Shown one piece after another: positions 1 to 5,673 of a DNA stretch of 5,673 bases. The DNA comes from Verrucomicrobiota bacterium (GTDB taxonomy: Bacteria; Verrucomicrobiota; Verrucomicrobiia; Opitutales; Opitutaceae), in the NCBI GenBank assembly GCA_023447015.1, contig JAEXPG010000351.1, forward strand, positions 1-5,673, written 5' to 3'. The number at the start of each line of letters is the position of its first letter. Positions within the stretch are counted from its first letter, which is position 1. The translations under genes and the position numbers were made by a program. The notes under the pieces are model-generated. The model worked only from the letters and a program-made list of their open reading frames with translations. It was not told the origin of the DNA and did no database searches.

Positions 1-58
1 TCACGGGCGGAGCCGCTCCTCCGGAGTTTTCAGGAGGCCGGGTCGCCGCCACCGCCGC

Positions 59-76
59 CCGGGCGGGCGGGCCCGG
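59..76. repeat. GC-only inverted repeat just past the SET gene
   Basis: CCGGGC (59-64) and GCCCGG (71-76) are perfect complements with a 6-base spacer. The arm begins 7 bases past the stop codon of the minus-strand SET gene, so it could form a hairpin in the 3' end of that mRNA. No T-run follows on the minus strand, so it does not meet the rule for an intrinsic terminator. In sequence this GC-rich it may be chance. The rest of 1-82 contains only a weaker 5-bp CCTCC/GGAGG pair (18-22 and 33-37) and no gene that I can support. Confidence 0.3.
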
Positions 77-82
77 CCAAGT

Positions 83-622
83 TCAAGCCCCGGCGCGCCG
101 GATCCGGCGCAGGCGCCAGCGCTGGCCCTCCGCAACGATGTAGCCAGCGCACTCCGGCGCGCCGCAGCGGCAGGGGTTGTCGGTCCACTCGCGAAACGGA
201 AAACCGTAGTCGAACGAGATCTCCTCGCCCGGCGCGATGTCGCGGAGGGCGATGATCCAGATGTGGCCGCGCCGGTTCTCGGAGCGGCAGTTGGGCCGGC
301 AGGAGTGGTTGATGAACCGGCTGATGTTGCCGCCGCGGCGGCCGTCGAGGTCATGGCGGCGGTTGAGATCGAAGATGTAGGTGCAGCCGTCGCGTCCGCG
401 GCGGACCCGCTCCAGCCGCGCCGCCTCGCGGCGCTCGCTCTCCGCCTTCGTGATGCGCTCGCCCGTGTACTCGACGATCACATGTCCCTCCGGGATCGCG
501 ACCCGCGCATACACCCCATGCCCGTGGATGCCCGAACTCCCGCGCCGGATCAGGCACGACGGCGGCACGGGAGGCGCGACGGGCGAGGACTTGGGTTTCT
601 CGGGAGCGGATGGACGCGGCAT
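83..622 (-). CDS. SET-domain protein-lysine N-methyltransferase with post-SET zinc motif
   Basis: This 179-residue protein is predicted to transfer a methyl group from S-adenosylmethionine to a lysine side chain of a protein; the substrate cannot be told. Residues 1-22 are a Pro/Ala/Lys-rich leader. The SET domain runs from about 23 to 145. It shows the SAM-binding GHGVYA segment (34-39), EYTGE (51-55), the RFINHSCRPNC signature (102-112; N105 and H106 contact the cofactor in the family) and EEISFDYGF (133-141), whose Y139 matches the catalytic tyrosine. A post-SET motif CxCxxxxC (C151, C153, C158) follows. With C108 it can build the usual zinc site completing the active site. The length is that of a minimal stand-alone enzyme. 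There is no signal peptide or membrane segment, so it should be cytoplasmic. The ATG at 622 is the only Met upstream of the domain; no good ribosome site precedes it. It is divergent from the exported FG-GAP gene. Free-standing bacterial SET proteins are known, with chlamydial examples acting on chromatin or other proteins. Family assignment is firm, substrate unknown. Confidence 0.93.
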   Translation of the reverse strand: MPRPSAPEKPKSSPVAPPVPPSCLIRRGSSGIHGHGVYARVAIPEGHVIVEYTGERITKAESERREAARLERVRRGRDGCTYIFDLNRRHDLDGRRGGNISRFINHSCRPNCRSENRRGHIWIIALRDIAPGEEISFDYGFPFREWTDNPCRCGAPECAGYIVAEGQRWRLRRIRRAGA

Positions 623-772
623 GGCAAACGGCCACTCATCCCGCCCACGCCGCCCGCACGCAAAGCATTTCCCGCATTGCCCGCCGACTCCGCGCCCGTC
701 CCCCGGCCGCCCGACCGGGCCGGGCCCTCGTCTCTTGACTTGGCCCGGGGCGGATTCTTCCTCGTCGAACCG
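623..772. promoter_or_regulatory. Divergent intergenic region of SET and FG-GAP genes
   Basis: These 150 bases separate two start codons facing away from each other, so promoters for both genes are expected here. CCGGGCC (720-726) and GGCCCGG (742-748) form a perfect 7-bp inverted repeat with a 15-base spacer. The spacer contains TTGACT (735-740), which resembles a bacterial -35 box. No convincing -10 box lies 16-18 bases further on, so a standard sigma-70 promoter is not established. The repeat ends 24 bases before the ATG at 773 and could be an operator or a leader hairpin. Neither gene has a purine-rich Shine-Dalgarno sequence at normal spacing. The regulatory role is inferred from position only. 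Confidence 0.4.
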
Positions 773-862
773 ATGCGCCCTGCCCCGCTTCTCCCGCTCC
801 GCCGGCGGTTCGCCACCCTCGCCGCCGGCCTTCTGGTCGCGACCTTCTCAGCCGCCGCCGCG
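773..862 (+). other. Signal peptide of the FG-GAP protein
   Basis: The first 30 codons give a Sec-type leader: Arg at residues 2 and 10-12, a hydrophobic core FATLAAGLLVATF (13-25), then S26 and four alanines before Pro31. Cleavage is most likely between A29 and A30 (AAA before the cut), because a proline directly after the cut is disfavoured. No lipobox cysteine is present, so this is signal peptidase I type. It supports both export and the choice of the start at 773. Confidence 0.85.
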
Positions 863-3800
863 CCGGCCTCCCTGCTCGAGACCGCCCCGCTCGCGCCGCG
901 CTCCGGACCGCGCGGGGCGACGCTCTTCGCCAATCTCACGCCGGAAACCACGGGCATCGTCACCGAGAACAAGTTCGACGATCCCGGCATGTGGGCGGGC
1001 CGCTACCAGGAGTTCGTCTACGGTCCGTCGGGCTGCGGCGTCGCCATCGGCGACTACGATGGCGATGGCCGGCCCGATGTCTTCACCGTCAGCAAGACCG
1101 GCCGCTGCCGCCTCTTCCGCAATCTCGGCAACTGGAAGTTCGAGGACGTCACCGATCGCGCCGGCCTGCCCGGCGGCGCCGCCGGCGGCTGGGTGAAGGG
1201 ACTCATCGGCAGCGGCGACAACCCGCTCGCCGATCCGCCGGAGAACTGGAAGCAGGGCGCGACCTTCGCCGACGTGAACAACGACGGCCGCCTCGATCTC
1301 TACGTCTGTCGTTTCGGCGCCCCGAACTGGCTCTTCATCAACCAGGGCGACGGCACCTTCAAGGAGGAGGCCGCCGCCCGCGGCCTCGCCTTGGTCGAGG
1401 GCAGCGTCGTCGGCGCCTTCTGCGACTACGACCGCGACGGCTGGCTCGATGTCTACGTGGTCACCAACATGCTCGACGCCATCAAGCACCCCCACGGCCA
1501 GCCCGACCACCTCTTCCACAACCGCGGCGACGGCACGTTCGAGGAAGTCTCCGACAAGGCCGGGCTCCACCGCGACGAATCATCCGGCCACTCCGCCACC
1601 TGGTGGGACTACGACAACGACGGCTGGCCGGACCTCTACATCGCCAACGACTACGCGGTGCTGGATTTCCTCTACCACAACAACCGCGACGGCACCTTCA
1701 CCGACGTCATCACCCAGGTCCTCCCGCGCATGCCGCACTCCTCGATGGGCGCGGACCTCGGCGACGTGAACAACGACGGCCGGATCGACTTCTTCGTCGC
1801 CGACATGGCGGCCACCACCCACGAAAAGGACCAGCGCGGCATGGCGCAGATCCGCGTCCTCCTCCACGCCAGCGACTACGACGCCCTCCCCGCGCCGCAG
1901 TTCATGCGCAACGCGCTCTACGTGAACACCGGCACCGGCCACATGCTCGAAGCGGCGCTGCTCGCCGGCGTCGCCCGCACCGACTGGACCTGGTCGCCGC
2001 GCCTCGAGGATCTCGACAACGACGGCCGCCTCGACCTCCAAGTCACCACCGGCATGACCCGCGAGTACCACAACATGGACCTGCTCGCGCGCACCATCAC
2101 CATCGAGAGCTTCGACGAGTCCCGCCGCATGGTCCGCTCCACGCCGGTGATGGCCGAACCCAATCTCGTGTACCGGAATCTCGGCGACCTGAAGTTCGAG
2201 GAGGTCGGCGCCCGCTGGGGGCTCGACCAGGTCGGCGTGAGCTTCGGTGCCGCCTACGGCGATCTCGACGGCGACGGCGACCTCGACCTCGTCGTCGCCA
2301 ATTACGAGGCCGGCGCCACCGTCCTGCGCAACGACAGCGACACCGGCCACCGGGTGATCGTCGCCCTGCGCGGCACCCGCTCCAATCGCTTCGGCGTCGG
2401 CGCCACCGTGCGCCTCGAGACCGCCGCCGGCCCCCAGGTCCGCCAGCTCGTCGTCGCCCGCGGCTACGGTTCCGGCAGCGAGCCCCTGCTGCACTTCGGT
2501 CTCGGCGACGACACCACGATCCGCCGGCTCACCGTCGAGTGGCCCAGCGGCCACGTGCAGACCTTCACCGCCCTCGCCACCGACCAGCGGCTCACGATCA
2601 CCGAACCGGCCGACGCCCCGGCGCCCGCGCCGGCCCCCGAAACCCCGGCAACGCAGTTCACCGACGTGAGCGCCGCCCGGGGCCTCGCGGTCGAGACCCG
2701 CGAGGGGCCGCTCGCCGAAGGACGCGCCCAGGCCCTGATCCCGTTCCGCTTCAGCCGCCGCGGCCCGGCGCTCGCCGCCGGCGACCTCGCCGGCGACGGC
2801 CGCGACGAGTACGTGCTCGGCGGCTCGGCCAAGGATCCGCTCCGCTTCCTCAACGCCGACGCCCGCGGCAACTTCACGCCGGTCGCCCTCGGCGCGGCGG
2901 GCGTGCTGCCCGACGGCCCGGTCCTCATCTTCGACGCCAACGGCGACGGCGCACCCGATGTGCTCGCGACCAGGTCCGGCAACGCGAAGCCCAACGGCGC
3001 GCCCGAGTACCAGCCGCAGCTCTGGCTCAACGACGGCGCCAACGGCCTGAGCCCCGCGACGGCCGAGGCGTTGCCCGCCCTCGCCATCAGCGCCGGGGCG
3101 CTCGCCGCCGCCGACTTCGACCACGACGGCCGCCTCGATGTCTTCCTCGGCGCGCGCCTCCAGCCCGGCCGCTACCCGTTGCCCCCCCGCAGCGCGCTCC
3201 TCGCCAACCGCGGTGGCCGGTTCGAGAACGTCGCCGACTCCCTCGCCCCCGCCCTGCGCGACGCCGGACTCGTCACCGCCGCCCTCTGGAGCGATGTGGA
3301 CGGCGACGGCTGGGCCGACCTGATCGTCGCCACCGAATGGGGACCGGTGCGCTATTTCCACAACAACGCGGGCACCGGGTTCGAGGACCGGACGGAAGCG
3401 GCGGGTTTCGCGGCCGCCGGCACCGGCTGGTGGACCTCGGTCGCCTCCGCGGACTTCAACGGCGACGGCCGCCCCGACTACGCGGTCGGCAACGCCGGCC
3501 TGAACACGCCCTATTCCGCCAGCCCCGCCGAGCCCGCGCTGCTCTACTACGGCGATTTCGGCGGCAACGGCGCCCCGGCGCTCGTCGAGGGCGAATGGGA
3601 CCAAGGCAAGCTCTTCCCGCGCCGGACCCGCAAATCCCTCGGGGAAGCCGTCCCGCCAGTCCTGAAACGTTTCCCCAAGAACGACGACTATTCCAAGGCC
3701 ACGCTCGCCGAGGTCCTCGGCGAGTCCCGGCTCAACGCCGCCCGCAAGTTCGCCGCGACCGAGCTGCGCAGCGGCGTCTTCCTCAGCCAGGCCGACGGCA

Positions 3801-4414
3801 CCTACCGTTTCACCTCGCTGCCTCGCCTCGCGCAGATCGCGGCCTCCCAGGGACTGGTCGCCGGGGATTTCGACGGCGACGGCCTCGCCGACCTCTACGC
3901 TGTGCAGAACGAATACGCGCCGCAGCCGGAGATCAGCCGTTTCGACGGCGGCTTCGGCCAGCTCCTGCGCGGCGACGGCCGCGGCAACTTCGCGCCCGTC
4001 GAGGCCGCGCAGAGCGGACTGATCGTGACCGGAGACGCCAAGGCTCTCGTCGTGACCGACCTCGACGCCGACGGTTGGCCGGATTTCGTCGCCACCCGCA
4101 ACAACGCGTCGATGGTGGCGTTCCGTAATCAGGGCGTCGCCGGACGGCGGATGTTCGGTGTCTCGTTGCGCGGCCCGGCCGGGAATCCGACCGCCATCGG
4201 CGCCCGCGCCACTCTCGTGCTCGCCAGCGGCGTCGTGCAGACCGCCGAGGTCTCCGCCGGCGGCGGCTATTGGAGCCAGTCCGGCGCGACGCTGCATTTC
4301 GGCTGCCGCGAAGGCGACCAGCCCAAGGAGCTCCGCGTTGTCTGGCCCGATGGCACGAAGAGCAGCCACCCCTGCAACAACGTCCAGCCGCTCATCACGA
4401 TCGCGCAGCCCTGA
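773..4414 (+). CDS. Secreted FG-GAP/VCBS repeat protein with two ASPIC/UnbV domains (CRTAC1-like)
   Basis: The 1213-residue product is predicted to be exported as a calcium-stabilised beta-propeller protein; its ligand is unknown. Residues 1-30 are a signal peptide: Arg-rich start, hydrophobic stretch 13-25, Ala-rich cleavage site near 28-30. Module 1 has seven DxDxDGxxD-type calcium loops starting near residues 94, 167, 218, 279, 331, 413 and 497. An ASPIC/UnbV domain follows (about 526-597, with RSNRFGVGA, LHFGLG and WPSG). A Pro/Ala linker (about 613-625) leads to module 2, with loops near 721, 781, 841, 894, 1032 and 1096 and degenerate ones at 671 and 928. A second ASPIC/UnbV domain closes it (about 1127-1210, with GYWSQS, LHFG and WPDG). 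There is no C-terminal anchor or sorting signal, so it is probably periplasmic or released. The reading frame stays open upstream to 263, but that part is antisense to the SET gene; the signal peptide fixes the start at 773, although no Shine-Dalgarno precedes it. Relatives in Bacteroidota, Planctomycetota and Verrucomicrobiota often sit near polysaccharide-use genes; none is visible here. Family is sure, function is not. Confidence 0.93.
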   Translation: MRPAPLLPLRRRFATLAAGLLVATFSAAAAPASLLETAPLAPRSGPRGATLFANLTPETTGIVTENKFDDPGMWAGRYQEFVYGPSGCGVAIGDYDGDGRPDVFTVSKTGRCRLFRNLGNWKFEDVTDRAGLPGGAAGGWVKGLIGSGDNPLADPPENWKQGATFADVNNDGRLDLYVCRFGAPNWLFINQGDGTFKEEAAARGLALVEGSVVGAFCDYDRDGWLDVYVVTNMLDAIKHPHGQPDHLFHNRGDGTFEEVSDKAGLHRDESSGHSATWWDYDNDGWPDLYIANDYAVLDFLYHNNRDGTFTDVITQVLPRMPHSSMGADLGDVNNDGRIDFFVADMAATTHEKDQRGMAQIRVLLHASDYDALPAPQFMRNALYVNTGTGHMLEAALLAGVARTDWTWSPRLEDLDNDGRLDLQVTTGMTREYHNMDLLARTITIESFDESRRMVRSTPVMAEPNLVYRNLGDLKFEEVGARWGLDQVGVSFGAAYGDLDGDGDLDLVVANYEAGATVLRNDSDTGHRVIVALRGTRSNRFGVGATVRLETAAGPQVRQLVVARGYGSGSEPLLHFGLGDDTTIRRLTVEWPSGHVQTFTALATDQRLTITEPADAPAPAPAPETPATQFTDVSAARGLAVETREGPLAEGRAQALIPFRFSRRGPALAAGDLAGDGRDEYVLGGSAKDPLRFLNADARGNFTPVALGAAGVLPDGPVLIFDANGDGAPDVLATRSGNAKPNGAPEYQPQLWLNDGANGLSPATAEALPALAISAGALAAADFDHDGRLDVFLGARLQPGRYPLPPRSALLANRGGRFENVADSLAPALRDAGLVTAALWSDVDGDGWADLIVATEWGPVRYFHNNAGTGFEDRTEAAGFAAAGTGWWTSVASADFNGDGRPDYAVGNAGLNTPYSASPAEPALLYYGDFGGNGAPALVEGEWDQGKLFPRRTRKSLGEAVPPVLKRFPKNDDYSKATLAEVLGESRLNAARKFAATELRSGVFLSQADGTYRFTSLPRLAQIAASQGLVAGDFDGDGLADLYAVQNEYAPQPEISRFDGGFGQLLRGDGRGNFAPVEAAQSGLIVTGDAKALVVTDLDADGWPDFVATRNNASMVAFRNQGVAGRRMFGVSLRGPAGNPTAIGARATLVLASGVVQTAEVSAGGGYWSQSGATLHFGCREGDQPKELRVVWPDGTKSSHPCNNVQPLITIAQP

Positions 4415-4570
4415 ACCGGTCGGAACGCGAGCGACGGCGCACCCGACGCGCCGGGCGCAAGGCCGGACGAGGAGTCCGCACGCTGATCTCCGATCTGGAG
4501 CGAGCAGCGGTGTTTGGTGGAAAGCGAGGCGGGACTCGCGCAGGCGTTTGCGGAGGCCGCAATCTCGCAG
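4415..4570. other. Convergent intergenic region, no gene seen
   Basis: The region lies between the 3' ends of the plus-strand FG-GAP gene and the minus-strand transposase. Open frames crossing it in other phases show no family features. The transposase-proximal half contains short structures. GCGAG (4524-4528) can pair with either CTCGC at 4535-4539 or CTCGC at 4564-4568. A stronger 6-bp hairpin sits at 4548-4562. No T-rich terminator is present for either gene. Confidence 0.5.
4548..4562. repeat. Perfect 6-bp hairpin next to the transposase stop
   Basis: TTGCGG (4548-4553), spacer AGG, and CCGCAA (4557-4562) form a perfect inverted repeat. On the minus strand it follows the transposase stop codon by eight bases, and that stop is part of a GTAG tetranucleotide (4574-4571). 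GTAG or GGAG followed by a hairpin is the general plan of REP sequences recognised by REP-associated tyrosine transposases, so this may be the 3' end of the element or a REP-like remnant. It could also be a transcript-end stem without a U-tract. The sequence TTGCGGAGGCC recurs at 4587-4597, inside the last codons of the transposase gene. Confidence 0.4.
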
Positions 4571-5554
4571 CTACCCGAAGGGGTTCTTGCGGAGGCCACG
4601 CATGGCGGTGAGGCCGCCCCAGTCGGTGATGGGCTGCAACGGGCGGGGCGCGGTGCGTTCGCGGGCGCCGTGGCGGCGGCGGTAGGCGGCGAGATGGGTT
4701 TCGACGAAGGCCTGTGAGCCGAGCACCGCGGCATCGGTGAAATAGCGTATGCGACAGCGCAGGACCGCGGCAAGGGGCAGGTGTCCCTTCCGGCGCAGGA
4801 CTTCCGCAAAGGCGGCCGGATCGATGCTGGCGCCTTGGGCCCGGGGAGCGGAACCGGTGCCGAACAAGCCGGTGCGATGCGCGGCGTGGGCTTCGCGCCA
4901 GTCGCCACCATGCAGACGGCGCAGGCCAGCGCGAGCGGGCGCATGGCCGGCCACCGCCTCGCCGTAGCCGCAGAAGCGGTAGTCCTTGGGGTCGGCGACC
5001 AGGCCGGCGCGCACGGGGTTCAAATCGATGTAGAGCGCCATCGTGCGCAGGGCATTGGTGGTCGGCTCGACCAGGACGGACTTGAAGCGCTCGGCAAAGA
5101 GCGTGCCGTAGCGCTGGTGGGCCTTGTTGAACCAGATGGCGAAGCGCTGCTTCACCAGTTTCATGAAGGCGGAGACGTCGCCCATCAGCGCCAGCTGGCG
5201 TTTCCGCCACGCCTCGCCCTCGGGTCCGCCGGAGGCAAGCTGCCCCTCGATCACCTCCAGTTTCTCGGTCTGGTACCTGGTCGGCTTGGGATGGAGCAGA
5301 CGGTAGCGGCGCAGCAGCTCGGCATCGGTCGGGACGGTCTTCTGCGGCACCTTCACCAGCACGTGGAAGTGGTTGCTGAGAATCGCGTAGGTGAGGATTT
5401 CCAGGCCGCAGAACTCGGCGCACAGCCACAGCTGCCGGCGCAGGACCTCCTTGGCCGGGTCGTCGATCAGCCGCTCGCCGTTCACCACCCGCGTCATGCA
5501 GTGGTACGCCGCCTCTCCTTCCTCCGCTCGGATCTTGATCCGCGCCAATCTCAT
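4571..5554 (-). CDS. REP-associated-type tyrosine transposase (Y1_Tnp, HUH single-strand nuclease)
   Basis: This 327-residue protein belongs to the IS200-like Y1 transposase superfamily, which cuts and joins single-stranded DNA through a covalent 5'-phosphotyrosine link. The N-terminal part has YHCMTRVVNGE (17-27). The metal-binding HUH motif is in SNHFHVLV (60-67; H62, H64). The helix region MKLVKQRFAIWFNK (131-144) is followed by GTLFAERFKSVLVE (150-163). YIDLNPVRAGLV (175-186) follows; Y175 aligns with the tyrosine before the IxxNPV-type motif in E. coli RayT and is the predicted nucleophile. DYRFCGYGEAVAG (191-203) ends the core. A C-terminal domain of about 120 residues (RYFTDAAVLGSQAFVE, 270-285; ending in LRKNPFG) makes it about twice the E. 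coli length, as in larger members of the family. All catalytic residues are present and the frame is intact. No second transposase and no TnpB are seen. The ATG at 5554 gives the start MRLARIKI, typical for the group; the ribosome site is weak. The gene is convergent with the FG-GAP gene. It may be a mobile element or a domesticated one maintaining dispersed palindromes. Confidence 0.93.
   Translation of the reverse strand: MRLARIKIRAEEGEAAYHCMTRVVNGERLIDDPAKEVLRRQLWLCAEFCGLEILTYAILSNHFHVLVKVPQKTVPTDAELLRRYRLLHPKPTRYQTEKLEVIEGQLASGGPEGEAWRKRQLALMGDVSAFMKLVKQRFAIWFNKAHQRYGTLFAERFKSVLVEPTTNALRTMALYIDLNPVRAGLVADPKDYRFCGYGEAVAGHAPARAGLRRLHGGDWREAHAAHRTGLFGTGSAPRAQGASIDPAAFAEVLRRKGHLPLAAVLRCRIRYFTDAAVLGSQAFVETHLAAYRRRHGARERTAPRPLQPITDWGGLTAMRGLRKNPFG
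4587..4597. repeat. Second copy of TTGCGGAGGCC
   Basis: The 11-base sequence TTGCGGAGGCC at 4587-4597 exactly repeats 4548-4558, 39 bases away. This copy lies in the final codons of the transposase (the GLRK part), while the other forms the left side of the hairpin downstream of the stop. The shared block may come from a small duplication at the element's 3' end or be coincidence in GC-rich DNA. Confidence 0.35.
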
Positions 5555-5582
5555 CGTGCCCGGATTCTACCCACACAACCCC

Positions 5583-5620
5583 TTACGTCCAATTTTTCTG
5601 ACCTGTCCCTTTTTATACAT
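5583..5620 (-). promoter_or_regulatory. AT-rich leader upstream of the transposase with paired motifs
   Basis: This stretch is clearly poorer in G+C than the rest of the window. On the minus strand it reads two related units, AAAAAGGGAC (5614-5605) and AAAAATTGGAC (5597-5587), 17 bases apart. The minus strand also contains TATAAA (5617-5612), a possible -10 box about 58 bases before the start codon, but no matching -35 box is visible. A GGGACAG-type motif near A-rich DNA is something I recall upstream of many IS200-like/REP-associated transposases. I therefore read this as part of the element's 5' end, holding its promoter and perhaps a binding site. The remaining bases 5621-5673 are GC-rich, with GCCGG/CCGGC (5635-5639 and 5641-5645), and no gene. 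Confidence 0.4.
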
Positions 5621-5673
5621 TCCCATCCAACGGAGCCGGCCCGGCACAGCCCACCTCGGCCCGCCTACGTCCG

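Noticed and set aside
18..37. CCTCC/GGAGG pair as an intrinsic terminator with the TTTT at 27-30
   Set aside because: The T-run is in the loop rather than after the stem, the stem is only 5 bp, and on the minus strand the SET transcript would read it as A-rich.
1..354. 117-residue minus-strand frame overlapping the end of the SET gene
   Set aside because: Ser/Ala/Thr/Arg low-complexity translation in another phase of a gene whose motifs are in the 83-622 frame.
263..772. In-frame upstream extension of the FG-GAP protein (170 extra residues)
   Set aside because: It is antisense to the SET gene, has low-complexity Ala/Arg/Pro composition, and would bury the clear signal peptide beginning at 773.
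991..4128. 1045-residue plus-strand frame overlapping the FG-GAP gene
   Set aside because: An Arg/Pro-rich composition throughout is the signature of a shifted frame of a GC-rich gene; there are no domains.
1580..4369. 929-residue open frame antisense to the FG-GAP gene
   Set aside because: It is rich in repeated Val/Ala/Glu strings that mirror the calcium-loop codons, matches no family I know, and is expected from high GC with few stop codons.
5124..5306. Small plus-strand frame inside the transposase
   Set aside because: Antisense to well-conserved transposase codons, with no ribosome site and no recognisable product.
4395..5576. 393-residue minus-strand frame overlapping the transposase
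   Set aside because: All transposase motifs (HUH, YIDLNPV) lie in the 4571-5554 frame; this one is Arg/Pro-rich and featureless.
1..5673. A multi-gene defence or biosynthetic system
   Set aside because: The three genes belong to unrelated families, are on opposing strands and share no operon; no nuclease-toxin, helicase, reverse transcriptase or guide array accompanies the transposase.

Overview
The window is very GC-rich and gene-dense, with strong G/C preference at third codon positions. It carries three confident protein genes. A SET-domain lysine methyltransferase lies on the minus strand (83-622). A large exported FG-GAP/VCBS repeat protein with two ASPIC/UnbV domains lies on the plus strand (773-4414). 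A REP-associated-type tyrosine (Y1, HUH) transposase lies on the minus strand (4571-5554). No rRNA, tRNA or CRISPR array was seen. Base composition, the SET gene, the CRTAC/ASPIC-type protein and the flavour of transposase together suggest a member of the Verrucomicrobiota, possibly Opitutaceae. This is an inference from family knowledge; Planctomycetota or Acidobacteriota cannot be excluded.

Layout. Positions 1-82 are a short GC-rich non-coding tail downstream of the SET gene, with a small GC-only hairpin. Positions 623-772 are a 150-bp divergent intergenic region between the SET gene and the FG-GAP gene. It holds a 7-bp inverted repeat around a TTGACT hexamer and no clear Shine-Dalgarno sequence for either gene. 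Positions 773-4414 encode a 1213-residue secreted protein built as two successive modules of calcium-loop repeats, each closed by an ASPIC/UnbV domain. Positions 4415-4570 separate the convergent FG-GAP and transposase genes and carry a perfect 6-bp hairpin close to the transposase stop. Positions 5555-5673 lie upstream of the transposase and include an AT-rich island, unlike everything else in the window, with paired T5/GTCC motifs.

Working together: nothing in the sequence shows the three genes forming one pathway. The SET enzyme is cytoplasmic, the FG-GAP protein is exported, and the transposase looks like an independent or domesticated single-copy element. The shared promoter region of the first two is the only structural link. 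I do not see a convincing new multi-gene system. The most useful leads are the two-module secreted protein, the free-standing bacterial SET enzyme with an intact post-SET zinc site, and the non-coding flanks of the transposase.
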